From assembly GCF_002980575.1 (NCBI RefSeq), contig NZ_PVBS01000002.1, forward strand, positions 62,001 to 126,000: a stretch of 64,000 bases of DNA. Direction: 5' to 3'. Below the pieces are notes generated by a model that searched no databases, was not told the DNA's origin, and saw only the letters and a program-made list of their open reading frames with translations. Shown piece after piece: positions 54,186 to 63,214 of this stretch (position 1 is its first letter; every line of letters begins with the position of its first letter). Made by a program: the position numbers and the translations under genes. This DNA is from Sphingobacterium gobiense. Its GTDB lineage: Bacteria > Bacteroidota > Bacteroidia > Sphingobacteriales > Sphingobacteriaceae.

Positions 54186-55793
54186 TTAAACTTGTATGAC
54201 ACCGACGTTATACCGATCCATAGCGGGATTTTGATTAGCGGCTTCTATCCCCATTGAAACAATTTTTCGTGTGTCTTTTGGATCAATAACGCCATCCACC
54301 CAAAGACGTGCGGCAGCATAGTATGGGCTAAGTTGTTGAGTGTACTGCTGTTCTATTTTGGAAAGTAAATGTTTCTTTTCTTCATCAGATAAAGATACTC
54401 CTTTTGTTTTGAGCGCAGCTTCCTGTATCTGCAATAGTGTCTTCCCCGCAGAAGCACCGCTCATAACGGCCATTTGAGCTGTAGGCCAAGCATATATCAA
54501 GCGGGGATCATAAGCTTTTCCACACATCGCGTAATTTCCAGCACCATAACTGTTACCCACGATGAAAGTGAATTTTGGAACGACGGAATTTGCCATGGCA
54601 TTAACCATCTTAGCGCCATCTTTGATGATGCCGCCATGCTCTGAACGGGAGCCGACCATAAAGCCGGTGACATCCTGGAAAAATACCAGCGGGATTTTTT
54701 GTTGGTTGCAGTTCATTATAAATCGAGCGGCCTTATCTGCCGAATCCGAATAGATAACACCACCCATTTGCATTTCCGTAGCATTGCCCGGCTTCTTTGC
54801 TTTTACCATTTCCCGTTGATTGGCGACAATACCTACAGCCCAACCATCAATGCGCGCCAAAGTGCAAATTAATGTCTTACCGTAGTCTTTTTTATATTCT
54901 TCTAATGAATCTTTATCTACAATAGCTTTTAATATTTCCAGCATGTTATAGGGTTTCAGACGATCTTCTGGTAGATTTTTGTAAATATGACCGGCCGGAA
55001 ATTCTGGTGATTTGCTGGAAATCCGTGAGAATTGATTTTTAGCGTTTTCACCAAATTTATCGACGATGTTCTTAATAGCATCCAGACAACTTTTATCATC
55101 GGGATATTTATTGTCCGTTACACCAGATATTTCGCAATGGGTTGTGGCGCCACCTAGTGTTTCATTGTCAATGACTTCGCCAATGGAAGATTTAACTAAA
55201 TAAGAGCCGGCTAAAAATACAGAACCCGTACCTTCTACAATCAAAGCGTAATCTGACATAATAGGTAAATATGCACCTCCCGCAACACAGGAACCCATAA
55301 TAGCTGAGATTTGCGGAATACCCATAGCGGATATTTTGGCGTTATTTCTAAAGATGCGGCCAAAGTGTTCTTTATCTGGAAAGATTTCGTCCTGCATAGG
55401 CAGATATACACCCGCAGAATCTACTAAGTAAATAACGGGCAGGTAATTTTCCATGGCAATTTCTTGCGCTCTCAGATTCTTTTTTCCGGTAATGGGAAAC
55501 CAGGCACCTGCTTTTACCGTTGCATCGTTGGAGACTACGATACACAGCCTGTTCTTTATATAGCCCATCACAACAACAACACCGCCGTTCGGACAGCCGC
55601 CATGCTCTTCGTACATATCATCTCCTGCAAAAGAACCTATTTCTACATAGGGACGATCGTTATCCAACAGATAAACAACCCGTTCCCATGCCGTCATTTT
55701 CCCTTTTTCTTTATGTTTTTCTATCTTATTTAACCCACCTCCAAGAAGAAGTTTTTCATATTTGCTTTTGAGTGCCTTTAGTAGGTTTTCCAT
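54186..55793 (-). CDS. Acyl-CoA carboxylase carboxyltransferase (MccB-like)
   Basis: A 535-aa biotin-dependent carboxyltransferase of the propionyl/methylcrotonyl-CoA carboxylase beta type. GKMTAWERVVYLLD, SNDATVKAGAWFPITGKKNLRAQEIA, MGSCVAGGAYLPIMSDYALIVEGTG and GSRSEHGGIIKDGAKMVNAM are family blocks; the last, and the length, favour methylcrotonoyl-CoA carboxylase. The neighbouring HMG-CoA lyase and acyl-CoA dehydrogenase agree with leucine degradation. No biotin carboxylase subunit is encoded in the window. It is on the opposite strand to its partners. Confidence 0.9.
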   Translation of the reverse strand: MENLLKALKSKYEKLLLGGGLNKIEKHKEKGKMTAWERVVYLLDNDRPYVEIGSFAGDDMYEEHGGCPNGGVVVVMGYIKNRLCIVVSNDATVKAGAWFPITGKKNLRAQEIAMENYLPVIYLVDSAGVYLPMQDEIFPDKEHFGRIFRNNAKISAMGIPQISAIMGSCVAGGAYLPIMSDYALIVEGTGSVFLAGSYLVKSSIGEVIDNETLGGATTHCEISGVTDNKYPDDKSCLDAIKNIVDKFGENAKNQFSRISSKSPEFPAGHIYKNLPEDRLKPYNMLEILKAIVDKDSLEEYKKDYGKTLICTLARIDGWAVGIVANQREMVKAKKPGNATEMQMGGVIYSDSADKAARFIMNCNQQKIPLVFFQDVTGFMVGSRSEHGGIIKDGAKMVNAMANSVVPKFTFIVGNSYGAGNYAMCGKAYDPRLIYAWPTAQMAVMSGASAGKTLLQIQEAALKTKGVSLSDEEKKHLLSKIEQQYTQQLSPYYAAARLWVDGVIDPKDTRKIVSMGIEAANQNPAMDRYNVGVIQV

Positions 55794-56072
55794 ACTGCCA
55801 TTGGTTTATTATTTGAATATGTGTATTCCCTTTCTCAAAGATAATAAAACCTGCATGAATCCAAATTCAGCAAATGCATTATTAAAGTGTGTATAAAATT
55901 ACTAATACCAATAGCGAACAACATATTTTTAGAACATATGATGCTCTTGTTTAACGTGTAGAATTTAAAACTTTTTAATAGTAGGCTTGTTTTTATAGGT
56001 GTAAATTCGATTATTTTAAAATATAGCTTATTTTTTATATATTTAGCAAATATGAATGTAAACCTCTAAAAT

Positions 56073-57227
56073 ATGATACTGCAAATACAAGAAAATGAAC
56101 AATTAGCTTTGGTACGGGATAGCGCTCAGCAATTTGCTAGGGAATTTATTAAACCGTACGTGATGGAATGGGATGAAAAGCAATATTTTCCGGTAGAATT
56201 ATTTAAAAAAATGGGTGAATATGGTTTTATGGGAGCATTGGTTCCCGAGAAATACAATGGCGCTGGACTAGGGTATCAAGAATATATTACGATCCTTGAT
56301 GAAATATCAAAAGTTTGTGGTTCCATCGGGTTATCCGTAGCTGCACATAACTCCTTATGTACGAATCATATCTTATCTTTTGCAAACGAGACGCAAAAAG
56401 AAAAATATCTTCCAAAACTAGCTACCGCTGAATGGATTGGTGCCTGGGGACTAACAGAAACCGGTTCGGGATCTGATGCAGGAGGATTAGCAACCACCGC
56501 GGTGGCTGACGGCGATTATTTTATTATCAATGGTTCTAAAACTTTTATTACCCATGCGATTAGTGGAGATGTGGCCGTGGTAATGGTGAGAACAGGTAAA
56601 AAAGGAGAAAAACATGGTGTTACCGCATTTATTATCGAAAAGGATACGCCAGGCTTTACAGCAGGTAAAAAATTAGATAAATTAGGTATGCGTGCTTCGG
56701 AGACGGCAAGTCTGTTCTTTGACAATTGTCGGGTACATCAAAGTCAAGTCATTGGCCAGGTAGGAGATGGGTTTGTCCAAGCATTAAAGCTCTTGGATGG
56801 TGGACGTATTTCTATTGCTGCGCTTTCATTAGGTATTGCTCGCGGAGCATATGAGTGCGCGCTGCGGTATGCGAATGAGCGAGAGCAATTTCAACAAAAG
56901 ATTTTTGATTTTCAAGATGTAGGGTTTACGATAGCGGATATGGCCACAAAAATCGACGCCGCTGAATTATTAATTCGAAAAGCAGGTCATTTAAAAGATA
57001 CAGGTCAAAAAGTTACAAAGGAAAGCGCAATGGCGAAGTATTATGCTTCCGAAATAGCTGTAGAAGTATCCAATCAAAGTGTACAAGTGCATGGTGGTTA
57101 TGGTTTTACAAAAGATTATCCGGCAGAAAAATACTTTAGGGATGCTAAATTATGTACGATCGGAGAGGGAACAAGCGCTATACAAAAGATGGTTATTGCG
57201 AGGGAAATTAAAAAAGATGTCCAATAA
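56073..57227 (+). CDS. Acyl-CoA dehydrogenase (isovaleryl-CoA dehydrogenase candidate)
   Basis: A 384-aa flavoenzyme of the acyl-CoA dehydrogenase family. AWGLTETGSGSDAGGL and ITHAISGDVAVVMVRTGKKG bind FAD; QVHGGYGFTKDYPAEKYFRD and the C-terminal CTIGEGTSAIQKMVIAREI include the catalytic-Glu region. Exact chain-length is not readable, but the HMG-CoA lyase gene, overlapping by 11 bp, suggests a branched-chain step such as isovaleryl-CoA. It is the first gene of the cluster 56-60 kb. Confidence 0.92.
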   Translation: MILQIQENEQLALVRDSAQQFAREFIKPYVMEWDEKQYFPVELFKKMGEYGFMGALVPEKYNGAGLGYQEYITILDEISKVCGSIGLSVAAHNSLCTNHILSFANETQKEKYLPKLATAEWIGAWGLTETGSGSDAGGLATTAVADGDYFIINGSKTFITHAISGDVAVVMVRTGKKGEKHGVTAFIIEKDTPGFTAGKKLDKLGMRASETASLFFDNCRVHQSQVIGQVGDGFVQALKLLDGGRISIAALSLGIARGAYECALRYANEREQFQQKIFDFQDVGFTIADMATKIDAAELLIRKAGHLKDTGQKVTKESAMAKYYASEIAVEVSNQSVQVHGGYGFTKDYPAEKYFRDAKLCTIGEGTSAIQKMVIAREIKKDVQ

Positions 57228-58071
57228 CGTGATACAATTAATAGAATGTCCTCGAGACGCCATTCAAGGTATTCAAGATTTTATTCCTACAGCTAAAAAA
57301 ATAACTTATATCAATCAATTGATTGATAGTAATCTATTCTATTGTATTGATTTTGGGAGTTTTGTATCGCCTAAGGCGGTCTCGCAGATGCAGGATACAG
57401 CACGGGTTTTAGCGGGGATCGAAAAGAAAAATGAAACTAAATTATTAGCGATTATAGTCAACGAAAGAGGAGCTGAAATAGCTAAACCGATGGATAAAAT
57501 TGATTTCTTGGGCTATCCATTTTCTATCTCCGAAACGTTTCAGCGCCGTAATGCAAATTCTACTATTGCAGAATCTTTTCGACGGGTTGAACGGATTAAA
57601 AACATCATGGCTTCGGGTAAACAAGAAATCGTGATATATATATCCATGGCATTTGGCAATCCTTATGGCGATTCGTGGAATACCGACTTGGTATTGAAAT
57701 GGATAGAAGAACTTTCCGCCTTGGGCATATCTCGCTTTTCTATAGCCGATACAACGTCAGAAGCATCGCCAGAAAGTATTAAAATGTTGTTTTCACTGAT
57801 AAAACGCACCTTTCCAGCATTAGCATTTAGTGTTCATTTACACAGTAAGGAAGAAAATGCGCTTTCGAAAATCGAAGCGGCCTACGATGTGGGCTGTCGT
57901 GTTTTTGAGGGTGCTATCCTAGGGTATGGCGGCTGTCCATTTGCACAAAATGATTTGGTTGGTAATATTCCCATGGAAATGTTGTTACGGCGTTTCAAAA
58001 ATGTGGAAAATGAAAGTAAAATACAGGCGCTGTTGGAGGGGTTTCACGAATTGATTCTTTTTAAGAAATAG
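57217..58071 (+). CDS. Hydroxymethylglutaryl-CoA lyase
   Basis: A 284-aa TIM-barrel enzyme splitting HMG-CoA to acetyl-CoA and acetoacetate, last step of leucine degradation. The start at 57217 (MSNNVIQLIECPRDAIQG) matches the family, with an 11-bp overlap with the acyl-CoA dehydrogenase; an in-frame upstream ATG at 57079 lies deep in that gene. The catalytic Cys is in GYGGCPFAQNDLVGN. FGNPYGDSWN and FSVHLHSKEEN also match. The acetoacetate produced can be used by aacS at 52 kb. Confidence 0.93.
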   Translation: MSNNVIQLIECPRDAIQGIQDFIPTAKKITYINQLIDSNLFYCIDFGSFVSPKAVSQMQDTARVLAGIEKKNETKLLAIIVNERGAEIAKPMDKIDFLGYPFSISETFQRRNANSTIAESFRRVERIKNIMASGKQEIVIYISMAFGNPYGDSWNTDLVLKWIEELSALGISRFSIADTTSEASPESIKMLFSLIKRTFPALAFSVHLHSKEENALSKIEAAYDVGCRVFEGAILGYGGCPFAQNDLVGNIPMEMLLRRFKNVENESKIQALLEGFHELILFKK

Positions 58072-58092
58072 AGAAAACGATATCTTTGTTAT

Positions 58093-58836
58093 ATGCAGGC
58101 AGTAACATATCAATACATTAAGGTAAACAAGGTAGATTTCTGTATGGAAGTTATGCTTGCACGGCCGGAGAAACGGAATGCGTTTACGCCGACGATGGTG
58201 AATGAAATAGCACATGCTTTTCAAAATGCTAATGAAGATGACACGGTTAAAATTGTTATATTGAAAGCCGAAGGACCCGTGTTTTGTGCCGGAATGGATT
58301 TAAATACTTTTGAAAACGAAGAACTTGATATACGTAACCCGCTAATCGAGAATAAAAATATATCTTTAGGCGAAGTGTTTACAGGCTTGCACAAACCATC
58401 GGTAGCTATTGTAGAAGGAAATGTTATTGCTGGCGCATTTCTGATGATTGCAGGATGTACGTATGTATTCTGTTCGAAAAATGTGCAGTTCCGATTGCCG
58501 GAATTAAACTTGGGCATATTCCCTTTTCAAGTTATGGCGAGTTTGATGCGGATAATGCCTGAAAAGAAAATGCTGCAGCTTTGTTTGTACACCGACTATT
58601 TTTCTGCTCAGGAAGCGGTGGAATATGGTTTGGTAGACGGTTTTTTGGAAGAGATAGATATAGCAGCCTTTTTAGTTAGATTTAAAGATATGAGCGCTTC
58701 TGCTGTTGTTTCAGGTTTTAAAGCAGCGAGAGAACTTCCGTCGGTGGCTGTTGAAGACAGATATAATTTTTTACTGAAAACCTTGCATGCACTGAAGTCT
58801 TCTGCAGATGTGAAGGATAGAATTTTTAGAAAATAA
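58093..58836 (+). CDS. Enoyl-CoA hydratase/isomerase family protein
   Basis: A 247-aa crotonase-fold protein. VMLARPEKRNAFTPTMVNE, FCAGMDLNTFENEELDIRN and EGNVIAGAFLMIAGCTYVFC form the oxyanion hole, followed by FRLPELNLGIFP. In this cluster it could be the methylglutaconyl-CoA hydratase of leucine degradation, which also uses a crotonase fold. Typical catalytic Glu positions are not certain, so a different acyl-CoA is possible. 21 bp after the HMG-CoA lyase gene, 6 bp before glycerate kinase. Confidence 0.88.
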   Translation: MQAVTYQYIKVNKVDFCMEVMLARPEKRNAFTPTMVNEIAHAFQNANEDDTVKIVILKAEGPVFCAGMDLNTFENEELDIRNPLIENKNISLGEVFTGLHKPSVAIVEGNVIAGAFLMIAGCTYVFCSKNVQFRLPELNLGIFPFQVMASLMRIMPEKKMLQLCLYTDYFSAQEAVEYGLVDGFLEEIDIAAFLVRFKDMSASAVVSGFKAARELPSVAVEDRYNFLLKTLHALKSSADVKDRIFRK

Positions 58837-58842
58837 CACCCC

Positions 58843-59991
58843 ATGTTACATGTACTTATTGCACCAAATGCTTTCAAACATAGCCTGAACGCGCGCCAAG
58901 TTGCAGAAGCTATACACGCTGGTTTTTCACAGAGTCGTTTGAATTGTCGCACAACGCTGTTTCCTATTGGTGATGGGGGCGATGGTACATGCAAGCTACT
59001 ACATGGAAAATTAGGAGGCAAGCTGGTCACGACGGTTGTTTCGGGACCGCTAGGAAAGCCAATTGAAGCTTCTTACAGTCTGGTGGAAGAAGAAAAAACA
59101 GCGATCATTGAAATGGCTGAAGCATCGGGTATACACTTGATAGAAAAAGAAGAGCGAAATCCGCTTCATGCGAGTAGTAAAGGTACGGGGGAACTAATTC
59201 TACATGCATTAAATCACGCTAAGGTAGACCAAATCATTCTGGGGATGGGGGGATCCGCCACGGTGGATGGGGGATGTGGTATACTTCATGCGCTTGGCAT
59301 ACGTTTTTTTGACGGAAAAGGAAAGGAGCTTGACCCCATTCCCGAACAATTGCAGAATGTGGCACGTATTGATACAGGTAAATTGAACAAAAGTGTATTA
59401 GACTGCGATATCAAGATTCTTTGCGACGTAGATAATCGTCTTCTCGGAGAAGAGGGAGCAGCATATGTTTTTGGACCTCAAAAAGGCGCTTCTCCAACTC
59501 AATTGGATGTTTTGGACAAATTTCTATATCAGTTAAATGATATTGTTTTACAAACAACCGGAAAGAATATGGCAGACGTTGTTTCGGGAGGGACAGCCGG
59601 AGGAGCTGCTGCTGGGATGTATGCACTAGCAAATGCACAATTAGTAAACGGAATAACCTATTTCCTGCAAAAGACAGACTTTGAAGGAATACTCAAAACT
59701 GCGGATTGGCTAATCACGGGAGAGGGTAGTCTAGATGAGCAAACGCTCTCGGGGAAGGCTCCGGCAGGTGTAGCTTTGTTAGCAAAGCAACATGGAATTC
59801 CCGTTATTGGTATAGCTGGAAGAGTACCATTAGCACCTTCGTCCCTCCTGTTAAGCCTGTTTGATGTTCTTCTGCCCATTAGTCATGAAGCTATGTCGCT
59901 GGAAGAAGCACTTGACAATACAGAAAAGAATCTTTATCGGACAGCTCAAGCCTTAGGAAATCTACTGAGTTTCAGTAATAAAAGTGTTTAA
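58843..59991 (+). CDS. Glycerate kinase (GlxK/GarK family)
   Basis: A 382-aa kinase of the bacterial class II glycerate kinase family making 2- or 3-phosphoglycerate. PNAFKHSLNARQVAEAIHAG, IGDGGDGTCKLL, EMAEASGIHL, GMGGSATVDGGCGILHALG and TGEGSLDEQTLSGKAP are the characteristic blocks. It follows the crotonase gene after 6 bp, so it is probably cotranscribed, but links to leucine catabolism are not obvious. Its end overlaps the convergent scpA gene by 4 bp. Confidence 0.93.
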   Translation: MLHVLIAPNAFKHSLNARQVAEAIHAGFSQSRLNCRTTLFPIGDGGDGTCKLLHGKLGGKLVTTVVSGPLGKPIEASYSLVEEEKTAIIEMAEASGIHLIEKEERNPLHASSKGTGELILHALNHAKVDQIILGMGGSATVDGGCGILHALGIRFFDGKGKELDPIPEQLQNVARIDTGKLNKSVLDCDIKILCDVDNRLLGEEGAAYVFGPQKGASPTQLDVLDKFLYQLNDIVLQTTGKNMADVVSGGTAGGAAAGMYALANAQLVNGITYFLQKTDFEGILKTADWLITGEGSLDEQTLSGKAPAGVALLAKQHGIPVIGIAGRVPLAPSSLLLSLFDVLLPISHEAMSLEEALDNTEKNLYRTAQALGNLLSFSNKSV

Positions 59992-60761
59992 GCTACGTCT
60001 TCGGACTTGTAGGAAAGCCCTTCTTTTTTGCCGATTGAAAAATTATTGAACCCTAATCCTATTTCTATTTCCAATAAGCGTTGTTGGAGCATCTCCAGAA
60101 TAGCCAAAAAATTGAATACAAGCTGTACCTTATCCGCTGAATTTTTGATGATTTGCTGGAAATCCAATTTGTTGTTTATTTCTATCAGTTTGGCAATGGC
60201 CGTCTTCTGCTGTTCGATAGTATATGGAAATTTTACGACCGTATGGGTGGCTTCTTGAATACGATGGGTAAAACTGAACATCAATTTTTCATATACCATC
60301 AAGAGTTTGTATAGGTCGAAAGAAGATAATTCTTCCTCTGTAGTATCGGTGTAACGCGCAATTTTATTGTCCCGGGCTATATTTTCCCGAGCATGTAGCC
60401 GTGTCCGGTTTTCTTCCAATATACGTAACTCCTCACAGACCTCCTTAAACTGCTTGTAAAGAATAAGCTTTTGCGTTAGTTCTTTTTTCAGGTCTATCTC
60501 GTTTTCCGCATCATCTAGATCTGGGCGAGGTAAAAGCATCTTGGCCTTGATACGCATCAATGTGGAAGCCACAAATATAAATTCACTAGCGAGCTCTATA
60601 TTCAGGGACTGCATTTTCTGAATATAGCCCAAAAAATCATCTGTTATTTTAGAGATCGGAATATCGTGAATGTTTAATTCATCCCTTTCAATAAAGAAAA
60701 GTAATAGATCGAAGGGACCTTCAAATTGGGCGAGTTTGATTTCGTAACCAGCTGTTTGCAT
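59988..60761 (-). CDS. scpA: Segregation and condensation protein A
   Basis: A 257-aa kleisin that bridges SMC heads and helps chromosome segregation. YEIKLAQFEGPFDLLLFFIE, DIPISKITDDFLGYI, EFIFVASTLMRIKAKMLLPR match the N-terminal ScpA block; the C-terminal winged helix region is shorter than in Firmicutes, usual for Bacteroidota. scpB is not adjacent. It is convergent with glycerate kinase. A perfect DnaA box lies 46 bp upstream of its start. Confidence 0.94.
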   Translation of the reverse strand: MQTAGYEIKLAQFEGPFDLLLFFIERDELNIHDIPISKITDDFLGYIQKMQSLNIELASEFIFVASTLMRIKAKMLLPRPDLDDAENEIDLKKELTQKLILYKQFKEVCEELRILEENRTRLHARENIARDNKIARYTDTTEEELSSFDLYKLLMVYEKLMFSFTHRIQEATHTVVKFPYTIEQQKTAIAKLIEINNKLDFQQIIKNSADKVQLVFNFLAILEMLQQRLLEIEIGLGFNNFSIGKKEGLSYKSEDVA

Positions 60762-60806
60762 ATCCTCTCAAAAATAAAGAATTGTGTGCTAAAGCTATTT
60801 TATATT

Positions 60807-60815
60807 TTATCCACA
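60807..60815 (+). promoter_or_regulatory. Single perfect DnaA box
   Basis: TTATCCACA is an exact consensus DnaA box in the 202-bp gap between scpA and dxs. Only one was seen here, so regulation or origin accessory binding is possible but unproven. Confidence 0.5.
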
Positions 60816-60963
60816 ATTGGGATTCTATTAACAATTATATAACAATTTTTATACACTTACATCATTTCGGCCTTAACTGGAATAAACTTTTATTTGCTTT
60901 TATTGTTCTGTAGTTTAGGGAATAAGTTATTAAGTTTGTAACTTATTTTATATAATTAAAGAA

Positions 60964-62892
60964 ATGCAAGTAGAGGCAGGTCCACTATTACAAAAGATAA
61001 ATTACCCGTCAGATCTTAGGAGGCTGAAAACAAGTGAATTGGAAGAGGTTTGCCGTGAATTGAGGCAATTCATTATCGATATCGTTTCGGTCAACGGCGG
61101 ACATTTTGCAGCGAGCTTGGGTGTGATAGAATTAACCGTAGCGTTACATTACATATTGGATACACCTTACGATCAAATCATCTTTGATGTAGGGCATCAA
61201 GCGTACGGGCACAAGATACTAACAGGAAGAAAAGAAATCTTTCATACGAATCGGATTTTTGGCGGAATATCAGGTTTTCCAAAAAGAAGTGAGAGCGAAT
61301 ATGACGCTTTTGGGGTAGGGCATTCTTCTACTTCTATTTCAGCAGCGCTGGGAATGGCTGTTGCTTCAGAATACAAAGGAGAGAAAGACAGGCAACATGT
61401 GGCCGTTATCGGTGACGGTGCGTTAACTGGAGGCATGGCTTTCGAGGCATTAAATCATGCAGGGATTGAAAAATCTAATTTATTGGTTATACTCAATGAT
61501 AACTGCATGTCTATTGATCCCAATGTGGGAGCAATGAAGGAGTATTTGACCAGTATTACTACATCCAGAAGCTACAACAAGTTTCGAGATGAATTGATTG
61601 CCGTATTAGCAAAGATTTCGAAGAATGGACCAGATGCTTATGGATGGGCAAAGAAACTAGAACAAAGTATTAAAGGTACATTGTTGAAGAATGCCAACTT
61701 ATTTGAATCGCTGAATTTCCGTTATTTTGGTCCGGTGGATGGGCATGATGTGACAAAATTAGCGAAAACGATCGAAGATCTTAAACATATTCCCGGACCG
61801 AAGTTACTACATGCAGTAACCGTGAAGGGCAAGGGGTATGCATTAGCAGAGAAGGACCAAACAAAGTGGCATGCTCCCGGTTTATTTGATAAAATAACCG
61901 GAGAGATTAAGAAGTTGGTTTTAGATAAACCACAGCCACCTAAATATCAAGATGTGTTTGGGTATACTTTAGTAGAGTTAGCGGAAGCCAACGATAAAAT
62001 TATGGGCATTACACCAGCAATGCCTTCTGGATCATCGCTAAATGTTATGATGAAAGCCATGCCTAACCGAGCTTTTGATGTCGGTATAGCTGAGCAACAC
62101 GCAGTAACCTTTAGTGCTGGTTTAGCTACACAGGGATTAATACCGTTCTGTAATATATACTCGTCGTTTATGCAACGGGCGTATGATCAGGTTATTCATG
62201 ATGTGGCACTGCAAAAACTGAATGTAGTCTTCTGTCTAGACCGCGCAGGAATTGTCGGGGCCGATGGCCCAACACATCATGGGGCATATGATATCGCATA
62301 TATGCGCTGTGTTCCTAATTTGATTGTTTCCGCTCCAATGAATGAAGAGGAGCTTCGGAATCTCATGTATACGGCGCAATTACCAGATACTGGGCCATTT
62401 GTTATTCGTTATCCACGTGGTAGCGGCGTCATGGTAGACTGGAAGCGCGCATTTTCTCAGATAGAAATAGGGAAAGGACGTAAATTACATGATGGCGAAG
62501 AAGTTGCTATTCTGACCTTCGGTACTATTGGAAATGAAGCAGTAAAAGCTGTTCAAATATTGAATGAAGAAGGTATTTATCCCGCCCATTATGATTTACG
62601 GTTTGTAAAACCACTGGATGAAGTGTTGCTCCATGAAGTCTTTAAAAAATTTAATAAAGTTATCACCGTGGAGGATGGTAGTGTTATGGGGGGAGTCGGT
62701 TCTGCTGTTTTAGAATTTATGGCAGACCAGGGTTATAAGGCAACATTAGTTCGTCTAGGAATTCCTGATGAAATCGTTGAACACGGCGAACAAGCAGAAC
62801 TATGGAAACTATGTGGATATGATGCACCTGCTATCGTGAAACAGGTAAAAAAATTGACTGCGGGAATCAAAACAGATACCATGGTGTCTTAA
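60964..62892 (+). CDS. dxs: 1-deoxy-D-xylulose-5-phosphate synthase
   Basis: A 642-aa thiamine-diphosphate enzyme of the MEP isoprenoid pathway. [54 protein letters not shown] with the cofactor-binding Asp-Gly, and [15 protein letters not shown] and [15 protein letters not shown] are diagnostic. Length is normal. It is on the plus strand, 322 bp before dnaA. No TPP riboswitch was recognised upstream. Confidence 0.97.
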   Translation: MQVEAGPLLQKINYPSDLRRLKTSELEEVCRELRQFIIDIVSVNGGHFAASLGVIELTVALHYILDTPYDQIIFDVGHQAYGHKILTGRKEIFHTNRIFGGISGFPKRSESEYDAFGVGHSSTSISAALGMAVASEYKGEKDRQHVAVIGDGALTGGMAFEALNHAGIEKSNLLVILNDNCMSIDPNVGAMKEYLTSITTSRSYNKFRDELIAVLAKISKNGPDAYGWAKKLEQSIKGTLLKNANLFESLNFRYFGPVDGHDVTKLAKTIEDLKHIPGPKLLHAVTVKGKGYALAEKDQTKWHAPGLFDKITGEIKKLVLDKPQPPKYQDVFGYTLVELAEANDKIMGITPAMPSGSSLNVMMKAMPNRAFDVGIAEQHAVTFSAGLATQGLIPFCNIYSSFMQRAYDQVIHDVALQKLNVVFCLDRAGIVGADGPTHHGAYDIAYMRCVPNLIVSAPMNEEELRNLMYTAQLPDTGPFVIRYPRGSGVMVDWKRAFSQIEIGKGRKLHDGEEVAILTFGTIGNEAVKAVQILNEEGIYPAHYDLRFVKPLDEVLLHEVFKKFNKVITVEDGSVMGGVGSAVLEFMADQGYKATLVRLGIPDEIVEHGEQAELWKLCGYDAPAIVKQVKKLTAGIKTDTMVS

Positions 62893-63214
62893 TAGAATTC
62901 AATAAAAATTCTTTATATTTATAAGCGAAATAAACCTAATAGTTTTCCACATTAAAGCAGGTCATATATTGTTTTTAGGTGGAAATAGCGGTTTTTAAAA
63001 ACTTAAATTTAAGATGTTGAAAAAATATTTTTAAGTGGTATTTTAATTCGAAAACAGGTCTTTTTTTTGTTTAAATTACTGATTTATAATTATTTATGTT
63101 TTTTTTAACTTTTTAGTTTTTTTGGTCGTTTTTTTTTGTCATCTTCGTCTTAAGTGAAAGTTTTAAACAATTTTTTTGTCAAATATTGGTTTTCAAGTTA
63201 TTAACAATTTAAGA
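62893..63214. other. AT-rich gap upstream of dnaA
   Basis: No gene. The 322-bp stretch is rich in long T and A runs (notably 63056-63178) and has one DnaA-box variant TTTTCCACA at 62943-62951. It must include the dnaA promoter; no clear TAnnTTTG box was identified. An origin here is possible but less supported than at 49.5 kb, since only one box is visible. Confidence 0.5.

Noticed and set aside
57079..57216. Upstream in-frame start for HMG-CoA lyase
   Set aside because: The extra 46 codons lie within acyl-CoA dehydrogenase coding sequence; MSNNVIQ fits the family start.
60762..60963. Alternative origin at the scpA-dxs gap
   Set aside because: Only one DnaA box is present, so it does not compare with the cluster at 49.5 kb.
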